A DNA stretch of 6,394 nt from an uncultured Eubacteriales bacterium. Lineage in GTDB: Bacteria; Bacillota_A; Clostridia; Lachnospirales; Lachnospiraceae. Below, piece after piece: positions 1 to 5,268 of this stretch. The DNA lies in NCBI GenBank assembly GCA_902803345.1, contig CADCPV010000267.1:1-6394 (forward strand), given 5' to 3'. The first letter of the stretch is position 1; every line of letters starts with the position of its first letter. The position numbers and the translations under genes were made by a program. Below the pieces are notes generated by a model. The model was given only the letters and a program-made list of their open reading frames with translations. It did not search any database and was not told the DNA's origin.

Positions 1-33
1 ATATAAAACTGAAAAACAGCCATTGTGGAGGCG

Positions 34-58
34 GCCATTGCCAAAGCAGTGGCTTTTT
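34..58 (+). terminator. Intrinsic terminator of an upstream gene
   Basis: An 8-bp stem (GCCATTGC at 34-41 with GCAGTGGC at 46-53, one T-G wobble) closes a CAAA loop and runs straight into five T residues (54-58). This is the classical rho-independent form. It would end transcription entering from the left, so the ATPase gene downstream needs its own promoter, and one is present. A second copy of the left arm (GCCATTG, 19-25) could pair with the same right arm, giving an alternative longer-loop hairpin. Confidence 0.75.
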
Positions 59-89
59 ATATAAAAAAACGGGAATCATGCAATTTTAC

Positions 90-119
90 TTGCAAAACAC
101 ATAGGACTTTTGTTATAAT
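90..119 (+). promoter_or_regulatory. Sigma-A-type promoter of the AAA+ ATPase gene
   Basis: TTGCAA (90-95) and a perfect TATAAT (114-119) are separated by 18 bp, in an AT-rich stretch just downstream of the terminator. Transcription would start near base 126, leaving a leader of about 28 bases before the ATG at 154. This is the only promoter in the window with near-consensus boxes. Because no strong terminator follows the ATPase gene, it may also feed the genes behind it. Confidence 0.7.
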
Positions 120-131
120 AGTTGCAAAAGT
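90..131 (+). promoter_or_regulatory. Possible operator: three TTGCAAAA-like half-sites around the promoter
   Basis: TTGCAAAA occurs at 90-97, overlapping the -35 box, and again at 122-129 at the expected transcription start, 32 bp apart or about three helical turns. Between them, ACTTTTG (106-112) is the exact reverse complement of CAAAAGT (125-131), so the -10 box sits in the 12-bp spacer of a 7-bp inverted repeat. A protein bound here would block the polymerase, suggesting repression or autoregulation. No regulator gene is visible, and AT-rich promoters can produce such repeats by chance. Confidence 0.35.
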
Positions 132-153
132 GCCATGACATTCCGGAGGAGCC

Positions 154-1470
154 ATGTATAGAGATATCATAAACGATTTGAAGCAATGGAAGGATAAGAA
201 GCGCAGAAAACCACTCTTATTGACCGGTGTAAGACAGTGTGGGAAGACATATATCGTCGAGAAATTCGCAAAGGAATGCTTTGAAGAGTATGTTTACCTG
301 AACTTTGAAGCGACTCAGACGATATCAGCTGTTTTTGATTACGATTTTGATGTCAACAGGATTCTGACAGAGATAGAGAGGTATTGTAAAACAAAGATTA
401 TTCCGGGAAAGACGCTTGTTTTTTTTGATGAAATCCAGGAATGCCCCAGAGCAATCACAGCACTGAAATATTTCTGTGAGAATAAGAAAGAACTGCATTT
501 GGTGTGCGCAGGGTCTCTTCTGGGCGTATCAATAAAAAGAGAGCAAATATCCTTTCCGGTAGGAAAAGTGAACAGAATGCAGCTTTATCCGATGAGTTTT
601 AAAGAATTTGTGATTGCTAATGAGAGATCGGATCTGGTTGAAGTATTTAAAAACTGGCCGGTTAACCGGCCTGTTCCTGAACTGTATTCGGTTCCTATGA
701 AGAAGCTTCTTAAGGAGTATTACATTGTAGGCGGCATGCCGGAGGCTGTTAAAACATGGATTGAGACACACGATGCAGATGAAGTTGAAGCAGTCCAGAA
801 CGAAATACTGAACGATTATTCTGACGATTTTTCAAAGCATGCACCCGTTAATGAGATCCCGAAGATCAGATGGATATGGGATTCGGTTCCGCTACAGCTT
901 GCAAAGGAAAACAATAAGTTCGTGTTCTCTCATGTCAAAGAAGGAAAACGATCAGCAGAGTTGGAGGATGCATTGGAGTGGCTTTCAGATGCGGGCTTGA
1001 TCGTCAAAACCGAACTTGTAGAAAAGCCTGAGATACCTTTGTCTGGCTTTGCTGATAAGACCTATTTTAAAGTGTATATGTCAGATATAGGATTATTGAG
1101 AGCCAAATCAAAAGTGCCTGCCGGGACAGTTATGGAAGAGTCTGTTTTATATGACCGTTTCAAAGGCGCTTTTGCAGAAAATTATGTGCTGAACGAGTTG
1201 AAATCAACGGGCAAGCAACCGTATTTCTGGCGTTCCGGCAATACTGCAGAGATTGATTTTATATATGAAAATGATATGGACATCGTACCGGTAGAAGTCA
1301 AAGCGGCAGATAACACCCAGGCAAAAAGTTATAAGCAGTTCTGTAAGAAATACGAACCTCATAGTGGTATAAAGCTCTCACAGAAAAATATAGCCGAAAA
1401 TTTATGTGAAAAGACGGTGACATATAGTATCCCGCTGTACTTGGCCTGGAATATAGATTTCTATATATGA
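154..1470 (+). CDS. AAA+ ATPase with C-terminal DUF4143 domain
   Basis: A 438-residue cytoplasmic protein with no signal peptide or membrane segment. The N-terminal P-loop domain has Walker A GVRQCGKT (25-32), Walker B LVFFDEIQ (88-95, D92/E93) and a sensor-1-like AGS (119-121). The middle carries the family-typical YYIVGGMPEAV (189-199). The C-terminal DUF4143 part contains AENYV (341-345), EIDF (366-369) and PVEVKA (379-384). E342, D368, E381 and K383 are placed like a PD-(D/E)XK nuclease core. Length is normal for the family. The ATG is set by GGAGG at 145-149, 4 bases upstream, and by the promoter at 90-119. These ATPases are widespread, often multicopy, in gut bacteria and archaea; their role is not established, and nuclease activity is an inference. 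At about 40% GC in a sampled stretch, it is AT-richer than several neighbours. Confidence 0.93.
   Translation: MYRDIINDLKQWKDKKRRKPLLLTGVRQCGKTYIVEKFAKECFEEYVYLNFEATQTISAVFDYDFDVNRILTEIERYCKTKIIPGKTLVFFDEIQECPRAITALKYFCENKKELHLVCAGSLLGVSIKREQISFPVGKVNRMQLYPMSFKEFVIANERSDLVEVFKNWPVNRPVPELYSVPMKKLLKEYYIVGGMPEAVKTWIETHDADEVEAVQNEILNDYSDDFSKHAPVNEIPKIRWIWDSVPLQLAKENNKFVFSHVKEGKRSAELEDALEWLSDAGLIVKTELVEKPEIPLSGFADKTYFKVYMSDIGLLRAKSKVPAGTVMEESVLYDRFKGAFAENYVLNELKSTGKQPYFWRSGNTAEIDFIYENDMDIVPVEVKAADNTQAKSYKQFCKKYEPHSGIKLSQKNIAENLCEKTVTYSIPLYLAWNIDFYI
656..671. repeat. Perfect 16-bp palindrome inside the ATPase gene
   Basis: GGCCGGTTAACCGGCC reads the same on both strands with no mismatch or spacer. 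It encodes part of a W-P-V-N-R-P-V segment (residues 168-174) between the ATPase core and the GGMPEA motif. Roughly 0.1 such palindromes are expected by chance in a window this size. No function is evident. Confidence 0.5.
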
Positions 1471-1506
1471 TCTATAAATGCGGCGTTTGTGGGGAGGTGG
1501 TACTCT

Positions 1507-1552
1507 GAAGCGATGCTTCCGGCCCCGGCGACCAGAATGATCACGAATTCTG
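1507..1552 (+). other. Two small hairpins in the leader before the hydrolase gene
   Basis: In the 123 bases between the ATPase stop and the hydrolase ATG, GAAGC (1507-1511) pairs with GCTTC (1515-1519) around a GAT loop, and CAGAAT (1533-1538) pairs with ATTCTG (1547-1552) around an 8-base loop. Neither is followed by a T tract, so they are not terminators. I do not recognise a riboswitch class here. They may be incidental. The rest of this spacer holds no recognisable site apart from a modest ribosome-binding site near 1579-1590. Confidence 0.2.
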
Positions 1553-1593
1553 TATCGAGGCGTTCAGGAGATTTAAGAAAAGGACAGGGAATC

Positions 1594-2184
1594 ATGAGTA
1601 AACTGGCAGTTTTCTTTCCGGGAATCGGTTATACTGTGGATAAGCCGCTGATGTACTACAGCCGGAAACTGGCGGCGGAGATTGGCTATGAAATCCGGCT
1701 GCTTTCATACAGCGGCTTTCCGGAAAAGAAACGAGGCGATGATGACAGGATGCAGAAATCTGTCCGGATAGCGATTGACCAGTCGCGGGAACAGATGAAA
1801 GATCTGGATCTGTCGGCGTACGAAGATGTCCTGTTTATCGGGAAAAGCATCGGAACCATCGCGTCAGCGGTTCTTTATTCGGAGAGTGCTGCGAAAGACC
1901 GTATCCGCCTGATCCTGTATACGCCGCTGGAGGAGACGTTTTCGCTTCTTCTGGGGAATACGATTGTCTTCACCGGTTCGAACGATCCCTGGGTCGGGAA
2001 AAACCGCATTCCGGAATTATGCAGAGAGCATTATATTCCCTGCCGGATCATTCCGGGAGGGAACCACTCGCTGGAGACCGGAAATACCTTTGAAGATATG
2101 AATAATCTTCTGAAGGTCATGGCGGACACAAGAACGTTTATTCTTGGCGAAAGTCTGATGCATGCTGTTGTAGAAAGAAAATAA
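1594..2184 (+). CDS. Small alpha/beta hydrolase family protein
   Basis: A 196-residue soluble protein with the landmarks of the alpha/beta hydrolase fold. It has a first strand and turn (LAVFFPGIGY, 4-13), a nucleophile elbow GKSIG (83-87, S85) matching GxSxG, a late acid in FTGSNDPW (D131), and a histidine in GGNHSLE (H158). A full Ser-Asp-His triad is therefore available. The substrate cannot be read from sequence; esterase, thioesterase or peptidase-like activity are all possible. The frame is open back to a GTG at 1489, but the extra 35 residues look non-native and that GTG lacks a ribosome-binding site. The ATG at 1594 starts exactly where the fold begins and has AAAGGA (1579-1584) and CAGGGA (1585-1590) just upstream. 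GC reaches about 48-53% in sampled lines, above the ATPase gene, which suggests a different origin. Confidence 0.85.
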   Translation: MSKLAVFFPGIGYTVDKPLMYYSRKLAAEIGYEIRLLSYSGFPEKKRGDDDRMQKSVRIAIDQSREQMKDLDLSAYEDVLFIGKSIGTIASAVLYSESAAKDRIRLILYTPLEETFSLLLGNTIVFTGSNDPWVGKNRIPELCREHYIPCRIIPGGNHSLETGNTFEDMNNLLKVMADTRTFILGESLMHAVVERK

Positions 2185-2239
2185 CAACTCGATCATTTGT
2201 CGGGATATTGCCAAAATTGGGATTTTTGGAGGTGTTTCA

Positions 2240-2752
2240 ATGGATAACACAAATTACGAGCTCAAAAACAAGGGCCTTCATCTGGTGAAGGCAGACAAAG
2301 AAAACTTCTGGACACTGATGGACCTGAGAGTCACAAAAGACCAGGAAGACTTCGTAGCCTCGAACGCAATCAGTCTGGCGCAGGCCTATGATACTTTGGC
2401 TGACGGTAAATTTGTCCAAGCCTTTGGCATCTGGGATGGTGAAACTCCTGTGGGTTTTGCTATGATCGACCACAATTCTGAAGAGTACGAAGAAATGCCT
2501 GAGGTCTATCGACATAGCTACTTTCTGTGGCGCTTTATGATCGATCAGCGATATCAAAAACGCGGCTACGGCAGAGATGCGCTGAAGCTGCTTTTGGATT
2601 ATGTCCGGAGCTTTCCGGACGGAGAAGAAAAGCTTTGGAGTACCTCCTGGGAGCCCGAAAATGAAGTTGCTGCAAAGCTTTATCACGAATTCGGCTTTAT
2701 AGAAAACGGCGAGATGGATGGAGACGAGATCGTTGCCGTTTTGGAACTCTGA
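2240..2752 (+). CDS. GNAT family N-acetyltransferase (spermine/spermidine acetyltransferase-like)
   Basis: A 170-residue protein with a complete GNAT fold, transferring acetyl from acetyl-CoA to an amine. The acetyl-CoA pyrophosphate loop is clear: QKRGYG (106-111) fits Q/R-x-x-G-x-G/A and follows the strand LWRFMID (96-102). Further on, EPENEVAAKLYHEFGF (138-153) is the usual C-terminal motif, with Y148 as the likely general-acid tyrosine. The N-terminal FVASNAISLAQAY (38-50) and FLWRFMI recall BltD-type polyamine acetyltransferases, but substrate assignment is inference. The ATG is fixed by GGAGG (2228-2232), 7 bases upstream. The gene starts 55 bases after the hydrolase stop and could share its transcript. 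A weak hairpin (2211-2216 with 2224-2229) overlaps the ribosome-binding site. A 260-codon frame on the opposite strand is only its shadow. Confidence 0.9.
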   Translation: MDNTNYELKNKGLHLVKADKENFWTLMDLRVTKDQEDFVASNAISLAQAYDTLADGKFVQAFGIWDGETPVGFAMIDHNSEEYEEMPEVYRHSYFLWRFMIDQRYQKRGYGRDALKLLLDYVRSFPDGEEKLWSTSWEPENEVAAKLYHEFGFIENGEMDGDEIVAVLEL

Positions 2753-2809
2753 GTCAACTTGTCGAATCGAATCATTTGATAGACAGAAAGCGGGAAAAGG
2801 AGAAATAGG

Positions 2810-3400
2810 ATGAATTTTGCTGATTGGAAGTGGCTGAATGAAAGCCAGGCAATTACTGTAAACGGGGAACTTGTAATTACAGCGCCCGCCAAAACAGACT
2901 GGTTTAATAATCCGGTCCCGGAGAATGGAGTGCTTTCGGCCCCGGTGGCAAATGCGCCGTTTTATTACACAGAGGTAACGGGCGACTTCGTCTTCAGGGC
3001 AAAGGTACGACCGAATCACAGATATGTATATGACGCTTGTGCTTTGATGGTGATCAAAGATGAATACACGTGGGCGAAGGCCGCTTTTGAAGCCTCTGAT
3101 TTCGGAACGAAGGCGGCTGTCTGTGTTGTGACCAATCAGATATCAGATGATGCGAACGGCTGCAATATTGATCAGGATGAAGCCTGGCTGCAGATTGTCC
3201 GAGTCGGAGATGTTTTCTGCGTGCATTATTCCCTGGACGGGAAACGGTTTGACATGGTCCGGCTTTTCCATCTGCCTGCGGGACAGAGCGTAAAGGTGGG
3301 ACTGGAAGCCCAGAGCCCGGCGGGAGACGGAGGACTCAGATTCTTCAGTGACATAACACTGGAGCACAGGACAGTGGAAAACTTACGGAAAGGATGCTGA
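2810..3400 (+). CDS. DUF1349 domain protein (concanavalin-A-like fold)
   Basis: A 196-residue soluble protein covering one DUF1349 domain, a beta-sandwich of the concanavalin A-like lectin/glucanase superfamily. Family-typical stretches are TDWFNNP (29-35), VTGDFVFRAKV (56-66), DACALMVIKD (75-84), WAKAAFE (88-94), SDDANG (112-117), WLQIVRVGDVFCVHYSLDG (126-144) and VGLEAQSP (163-170). There is no signal peptide, so it acts in the cytoplasm. The fold suggests binding of a carbohydrate or small ligand, but no activity is established for most members. The start is fixed by AAGGAG (2797-2802), 7 bases before the ATG. It lies 57 bases behind the first GNAT gene. By eye it is more GC-rich than the Nudix gene downstream. 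Confidence 0.88.
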   Translation: MNFADWKWLNESQAITVNGELVITAPAKTDWFNNPVPENGVLSAPVANAPFYYTEVTGDFVFRAKVRPNHRYVYDACALMVIKDEYTWAKAAFEASDFGTKAAVCVVTNQISDDANGCNIDQDEAWLQIVRVGDVFCVHYSLDGKRFDMVRLFHLPAGQSVKVGLEAQSPAGDGGLRFFSDITLEHRTVENLRKGC

Positions 3401-3460
3401 CAGGGTTGAAGCTGGAATCACGAAAAGTCCTGTACAAATTGGCAATATCGAAGCTTGCAG

Positions 3461-3472
3461 GGAGGGAAAGTG
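3461..3472 (+). promoter_or_regulatory. Ribosome-binding site that selects a GTG start for the AAC(6')-like gene
   Basis: GGAGG (3461-3465) lies 4 bases before GTG at 3470-3472. An in-frame TTG at 3455 would add five residues but would place this ribosome-binding site inside the coding region, and it has no site of its own. Starting at 3470 also gives an N-terminus (V/M-R-I-E-N-D-L-I-R-I-R) that aligns with the start of AAC(6')-Ie. Confidence 0.75.
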
Positions 3473-4006
3473 AGGATAGAAAACGATCTGATTCGGATCA
3501 GGGATTTCACCGAGGGTGATATTCCCCTGATGCTTAAATGGCTGACAGACGACAGGGTGTTGGAATACTATGAGGGGCGGGATGTCAGATTTACCATGGA
3601 TACTTTGGCGGCTCATTTTCTTGAAGGAATCCCCGACGGCTTCAGAGTGATTATCGAATACGGAGAACGACCAGTAGGATACGGTCAGGCTTATCAGCTG
3701 AGCGGAGAATTGTTCGAAGAATACGACTATCCCGATAACGGTAAAGTTGTATATGCCATGGATCAATTCATTGGCGAACCTTATTATTGGAATAGGGGAA
3801 TCGGCTCTGCGTTTCTGCAAATGATGGCTTCATATCTAAAAACCGATAAGGAAGCCGCCTGCATTTTGCTTGATCCACATAAAAACAATTACAGGGCAAT
3901 ACGTGCCTATGAGAAAGCAGGATTCAGAATCATTAAGGCTCTTCCTGAACATGAGCTCTTCGAAGGTGAAATGGCAGATTGCTGGTTGATGGAAAGAAAA
4001 CTGTAA
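3470..4006 (+). CDS. aac(6'): Aminoglycoside 6'-N-acetyltransferase, AAC(6')-Ie/Im-like, stand-alone
   Basis: A 178-residue GNAT protein expected to acetylate the 6'-amine of aminoglycosides with acetyl-CoA. It resembles, over its whole length, the N-terminal half of the bifunctional staphylococcal/enterococcal AAC(6')-Ie-APH(2'')-Ia enzyme as I recall it. Shared blocks include PLMLKWLTD (19-27), FRVIIEY (58-64), DQFIGEP (98-104), DPHKNN (135-140), RAIRAY (142-147) and LPEHEL (158-163). D98 corresponds to the Asp99 proposed as active-site base in AAC(6')-Ie. WNRGIG (107-112) is the CoA loop, with the same W in place of R/Q seen there. No APH(2'') domain follows: the frame stops at 4006 and a Nudix gene comes next. 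Actual resistance activity is inferred from conserved residues. The spacer before it (3401-3469) shows no strong promoter. Confidence 0.85.
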   Translation: MRIENDLIRIRDFTEGDIPLMLKWLTDDRVLEYYEGRDVRFTMDTLAAHFLEGIPDGFRVIIEYGERPVGYGQAYQLSGELFEEYDYPDNGKVVYAMDQFIGEPYYWNRGIGSAFLQMMASYLKTDKEAACILLDPHKNNYRAIRAYEKAGFRIIKALPEHELFEGEMADCWLMERKL

Positions 4007-4042
4007 CTTCGGTCTTTGATGACCTACCTGGACCGCCTGACA

Positions 4043-4059
4043 CTAAATCGGGCATTTAG
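4043..4059 (+). repeat. Short perfect inverted repeat before the Nudix gene
   Basis: CTAAAT (4043-4048) and ATTTAG (4054-4059) form a perfect 6-bp stem around a CGGGC loop. No T tract follows, so it is a poor terminator. It touches the AGAGGGA ribosome-binding site of the short frame at 4071, so if it forms in RNA it could modulate translation there. Confidence 0.3.
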
Positions 4060-4070
4060 AGGGAAATAAC

Positions 4071-4118
4071 ATGATAAGGTTTGAAACAGATATCGGGGCA
4101 ATGAAACATGGAGTATAA
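4071..4118 (+). CDS. Possible 15-codon leader peptide overlapping the Nudix start
   Basis: ATG at 4071 opens a 15-codon frame (MIRFETDIGAMKHGV) ending at TAA 4116-4118. Its ribosome-binding site, AGAGGGA (4058-4064) with a 6-base gap, is better than that of the Nudix gene, whose ATG at 4108 lies inside this frame in another phase. Ribosomes ending here could re-initiate at 4108. It could equally be a remnant: the peptide looks like the N-terminus of a longer protein. The short length keeps confidence low. Confidence 0.3.
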   Translation: MIRFETDIGAMKHGV

Positions 4119-4608
4119 AGATTATATCTGCAAAGATCAGGACGGAAATCTTCTCATTTTCGTTGATGGTGGCATAAACGAAGAGACTCTTTCTAATGAT
4201 CCTTTATTCACTCATTGTCTGGCTGTTGTTAAGGTCGGCGAAGAATATCTTTTGGGTCGTAATAAATGGAGAAACCGGTTCGAGATCTTCGGCGGATGCG
4301 CCGAAAAAGGCGAAACAGCCAGGGAATGTATAATCAGAGAGTGCTGCGAGGAATTGGGTTTTACTGCTTCTGATATTACATATATTGGTGCTATGAAGTT
4401 CTTGCTCAAACCGGACTATTTCTCCAAAGAAGAACGTATAGAACTGGGTGGCTTATACGGCGTAACTTTGCCGGATATGAGTGTAGATTCATTATATGGA
4501 ATGATTAAAGATAAAGATGAAATAACACAGTTTGCTTTGTACAGCAGGATTAAAGGCAATGAACCTATCGCGTTGATTGATGAAAAGCTGTTATCATACT
4601 ATGAGTAA
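4108..4608 (+). CDS. Nudix hydrolase
   Basis: A 166-residue soluble protein with a textbook Nudix box at residues 63-85: G63, E69, R77-E78, E81-E82 and G84-F85 satisfy Gx5Ex7REUxEExGU without deviation. Members hydrolyse nucleoside diphosphates linked to another moiety, using divalent metal held by the box glutamates. The N-terminal strand LAVVKVGEEYLLGRN (38-52) and RFEIFGG (57-63) are standard. The C-terminal part (about 95-166) gives no substrate clue; house-cleaning of oxidised or modified nucleotides is one possibility. The start is the first one available, since an in-frame TGA lies at 4102-4104. Its ribosome-binding site is weak (GGGG, 4095-4098), so it may depend on the overlapping short frame at 4071-4118. 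Sampled GC is about 30-43%, lower than its neighbours. Protein-like sequence continues in frame past the stop. Confidence 0.92.
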   Translation: MEYKDYICKDQDGNLLIFVDGGINEETLSNDPLFTHCLAVVKVGEEYLLGRNKWRNRFEIFGGCAEKGETARECIIRECCEELGFTASDITYIGAMKFLLKPDYFSKEERIELGGLYGVTLPDMSVDSLYGMIKDKDEITQFALYSRIKGNEPIALIDEKLLSYYE

Positions 4609-4616
4609 GGGATAAT

Positions 4617-4640
4617 TGAAGAAATCAATGCATTTCTTCA
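4617..4640 (+). repeat. 9-bp perfect inverted repeat after the Nudix gene
   Basis: TGAAGAAAT (4617-4625) and ATTTCTTCA (4632-4640) pair perfectly around a CAATGC loop, 8 bases after the Nudix stop codon. The stem is AT-rich and no T tract follows, so intrinsic termination is doubtful. It could be an mRNA-stabilising hairpin or a dyad binding site. The remainder of the 127-base spacer has a second, looser repeat, ACAAAAA (4679-4685) with TTTTTGT (4704-4710), but no clear promoter. Confidence 0.4.
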
Positions 4641-4735
4641 TGATCTGGATTAAGGAGAGGGCTCGGCTGAGGAAAACTACAAAAACAATCACAACTTGGG
4701 AGCTTTTTGTGAGATAGTTTTTAAGGAATGAGACA

Positions 4736-5260
4736 ATGATCAGAGAGGTCAAAAGGGATGATATTCCCGGATGTGTAGAGATTATTAGAAAGAGTTTTCA
4801 AACGGTGGCAGATGAATTTGGCTTCACTGCAGATAATGCCCCAAGGTTCACAGCATTCGCAATAACCGAAGAACGCCTGTATTGGCAGTTGGAAAATGAA
4901 CCGCGCCTGATGTTTGTTTATGAACGAGGCGGAGTTGCGTGTGGTTATTATTCGCTGCTGATACAGGACAACAATGAATGTGAACTCAATAATCTTGCGG
5001 TTCTTCCCGAATACAGATACTGCGGAATTGGCAGGGAATTATTGGAACATGCATATGAATCCGCAAAAAATCAGGGATGTAAGCGCATAAACATAGGAAT
5101 TGTAGAAGAAAACAAAAGACTTAGAAAATGGTATGAGCAGAATGGAGCAATTCATATCGGAACTAAGAAATATGATTTCTTCCCGTTTACGTGCGGATAT
5201 ATGGTGAAGGAAATCCGGGAAATCAACGCAGAATATAATGAGCCGTTTGTGCGCGGATAG
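4736..5260 (+). CDS. GNAT family N-acetyltransferase
   Basis: A 174-residue GNAT protein beginning with the common IREVKRDDIPGCVEIIRKSF-type first strand and helix (2-21). LNNLAVLPEYR (84-94) is the beta-4 strand, and RYCGIG (94-99) is the acetyl-CoA loop matching R-x-x-G-x-G. NKRLRKWYEQNGA (126-138) is the C-terminal motif, with Y133 the likely catalytic tyrosine. The substrate is unknown; it is not close to the AAC(6')-like protein upstream. The ATG is set by AAGGAA (4723-4728), 7 bases upstream. The next gene starts 8 bases after its TAG, so the two are almost certainly on one mRNA. The last 15 or so residues extend beyond the usual fold. Confidence 0.9.
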   Translation: MIREVKRDDIPGCVEIIRKSFQTVADEFGFTADNAPRFTAFAITEERLYWQLENEPRLMFVYERGGVACGYYSLLIQDNNECELNNLAVLPEYRYCGIGRELLEHAYESAKNQGCKRINIGIVEENKRLRKWYEQNGAIHIGTKKYDFFPFTCGYMVKEIREINAEYNEPFVRG

Positions 5261-5268
5261 GGATATTC

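Noticed and set aside
1489..1593. Upstream GTG start extending the alpha/beta hydrolase by 35 residues
   Set aside because: No ribosome-binding site precedes 1489, the added residues look random, and the fold begins at the ATG at 1594.
2185..2780. Shared CAACT and CGA(A)TCATTTG elements just after two stop codons (2185-2199 and 2755-2780)
   Set aside because: The match needs a large gap, and the element does not recur after the other genes, so it is weak evidence for a repeat family.
2237..3019. 260-codon open frame on the minus strand
   Set aside because: It lies antisense to the GNAT gene and the DUF1349 gene, both with clear families and ribosome-binding sites. Its translation has no recognisable domain and is rich in Cys, His and Phe, as antisense shadows often are.
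3406..3438. Candidate promoter TTGAAG with TGTACA/TACAAA before the AAC(6')-like gene
   Set aside because: Spacing is 19-21 bp and the -10 box is poor, so it is not supportable without transcription data.
4628..4717. 29-codon frame (ATG 4628) between the Nudix and second GNAT genes
   Set aside because: No ribosome-binding site, overlap with a perfect hairpin, and no protein-like pattern.
1471..4735. Integron-style gene cassettes with attC sites in the spacers
   Set aside because: The array of small same-strand enzyme genes suggested it, but I found no paired RYYYAAC / GTTRRRY core sites in the spacers and no integrase.
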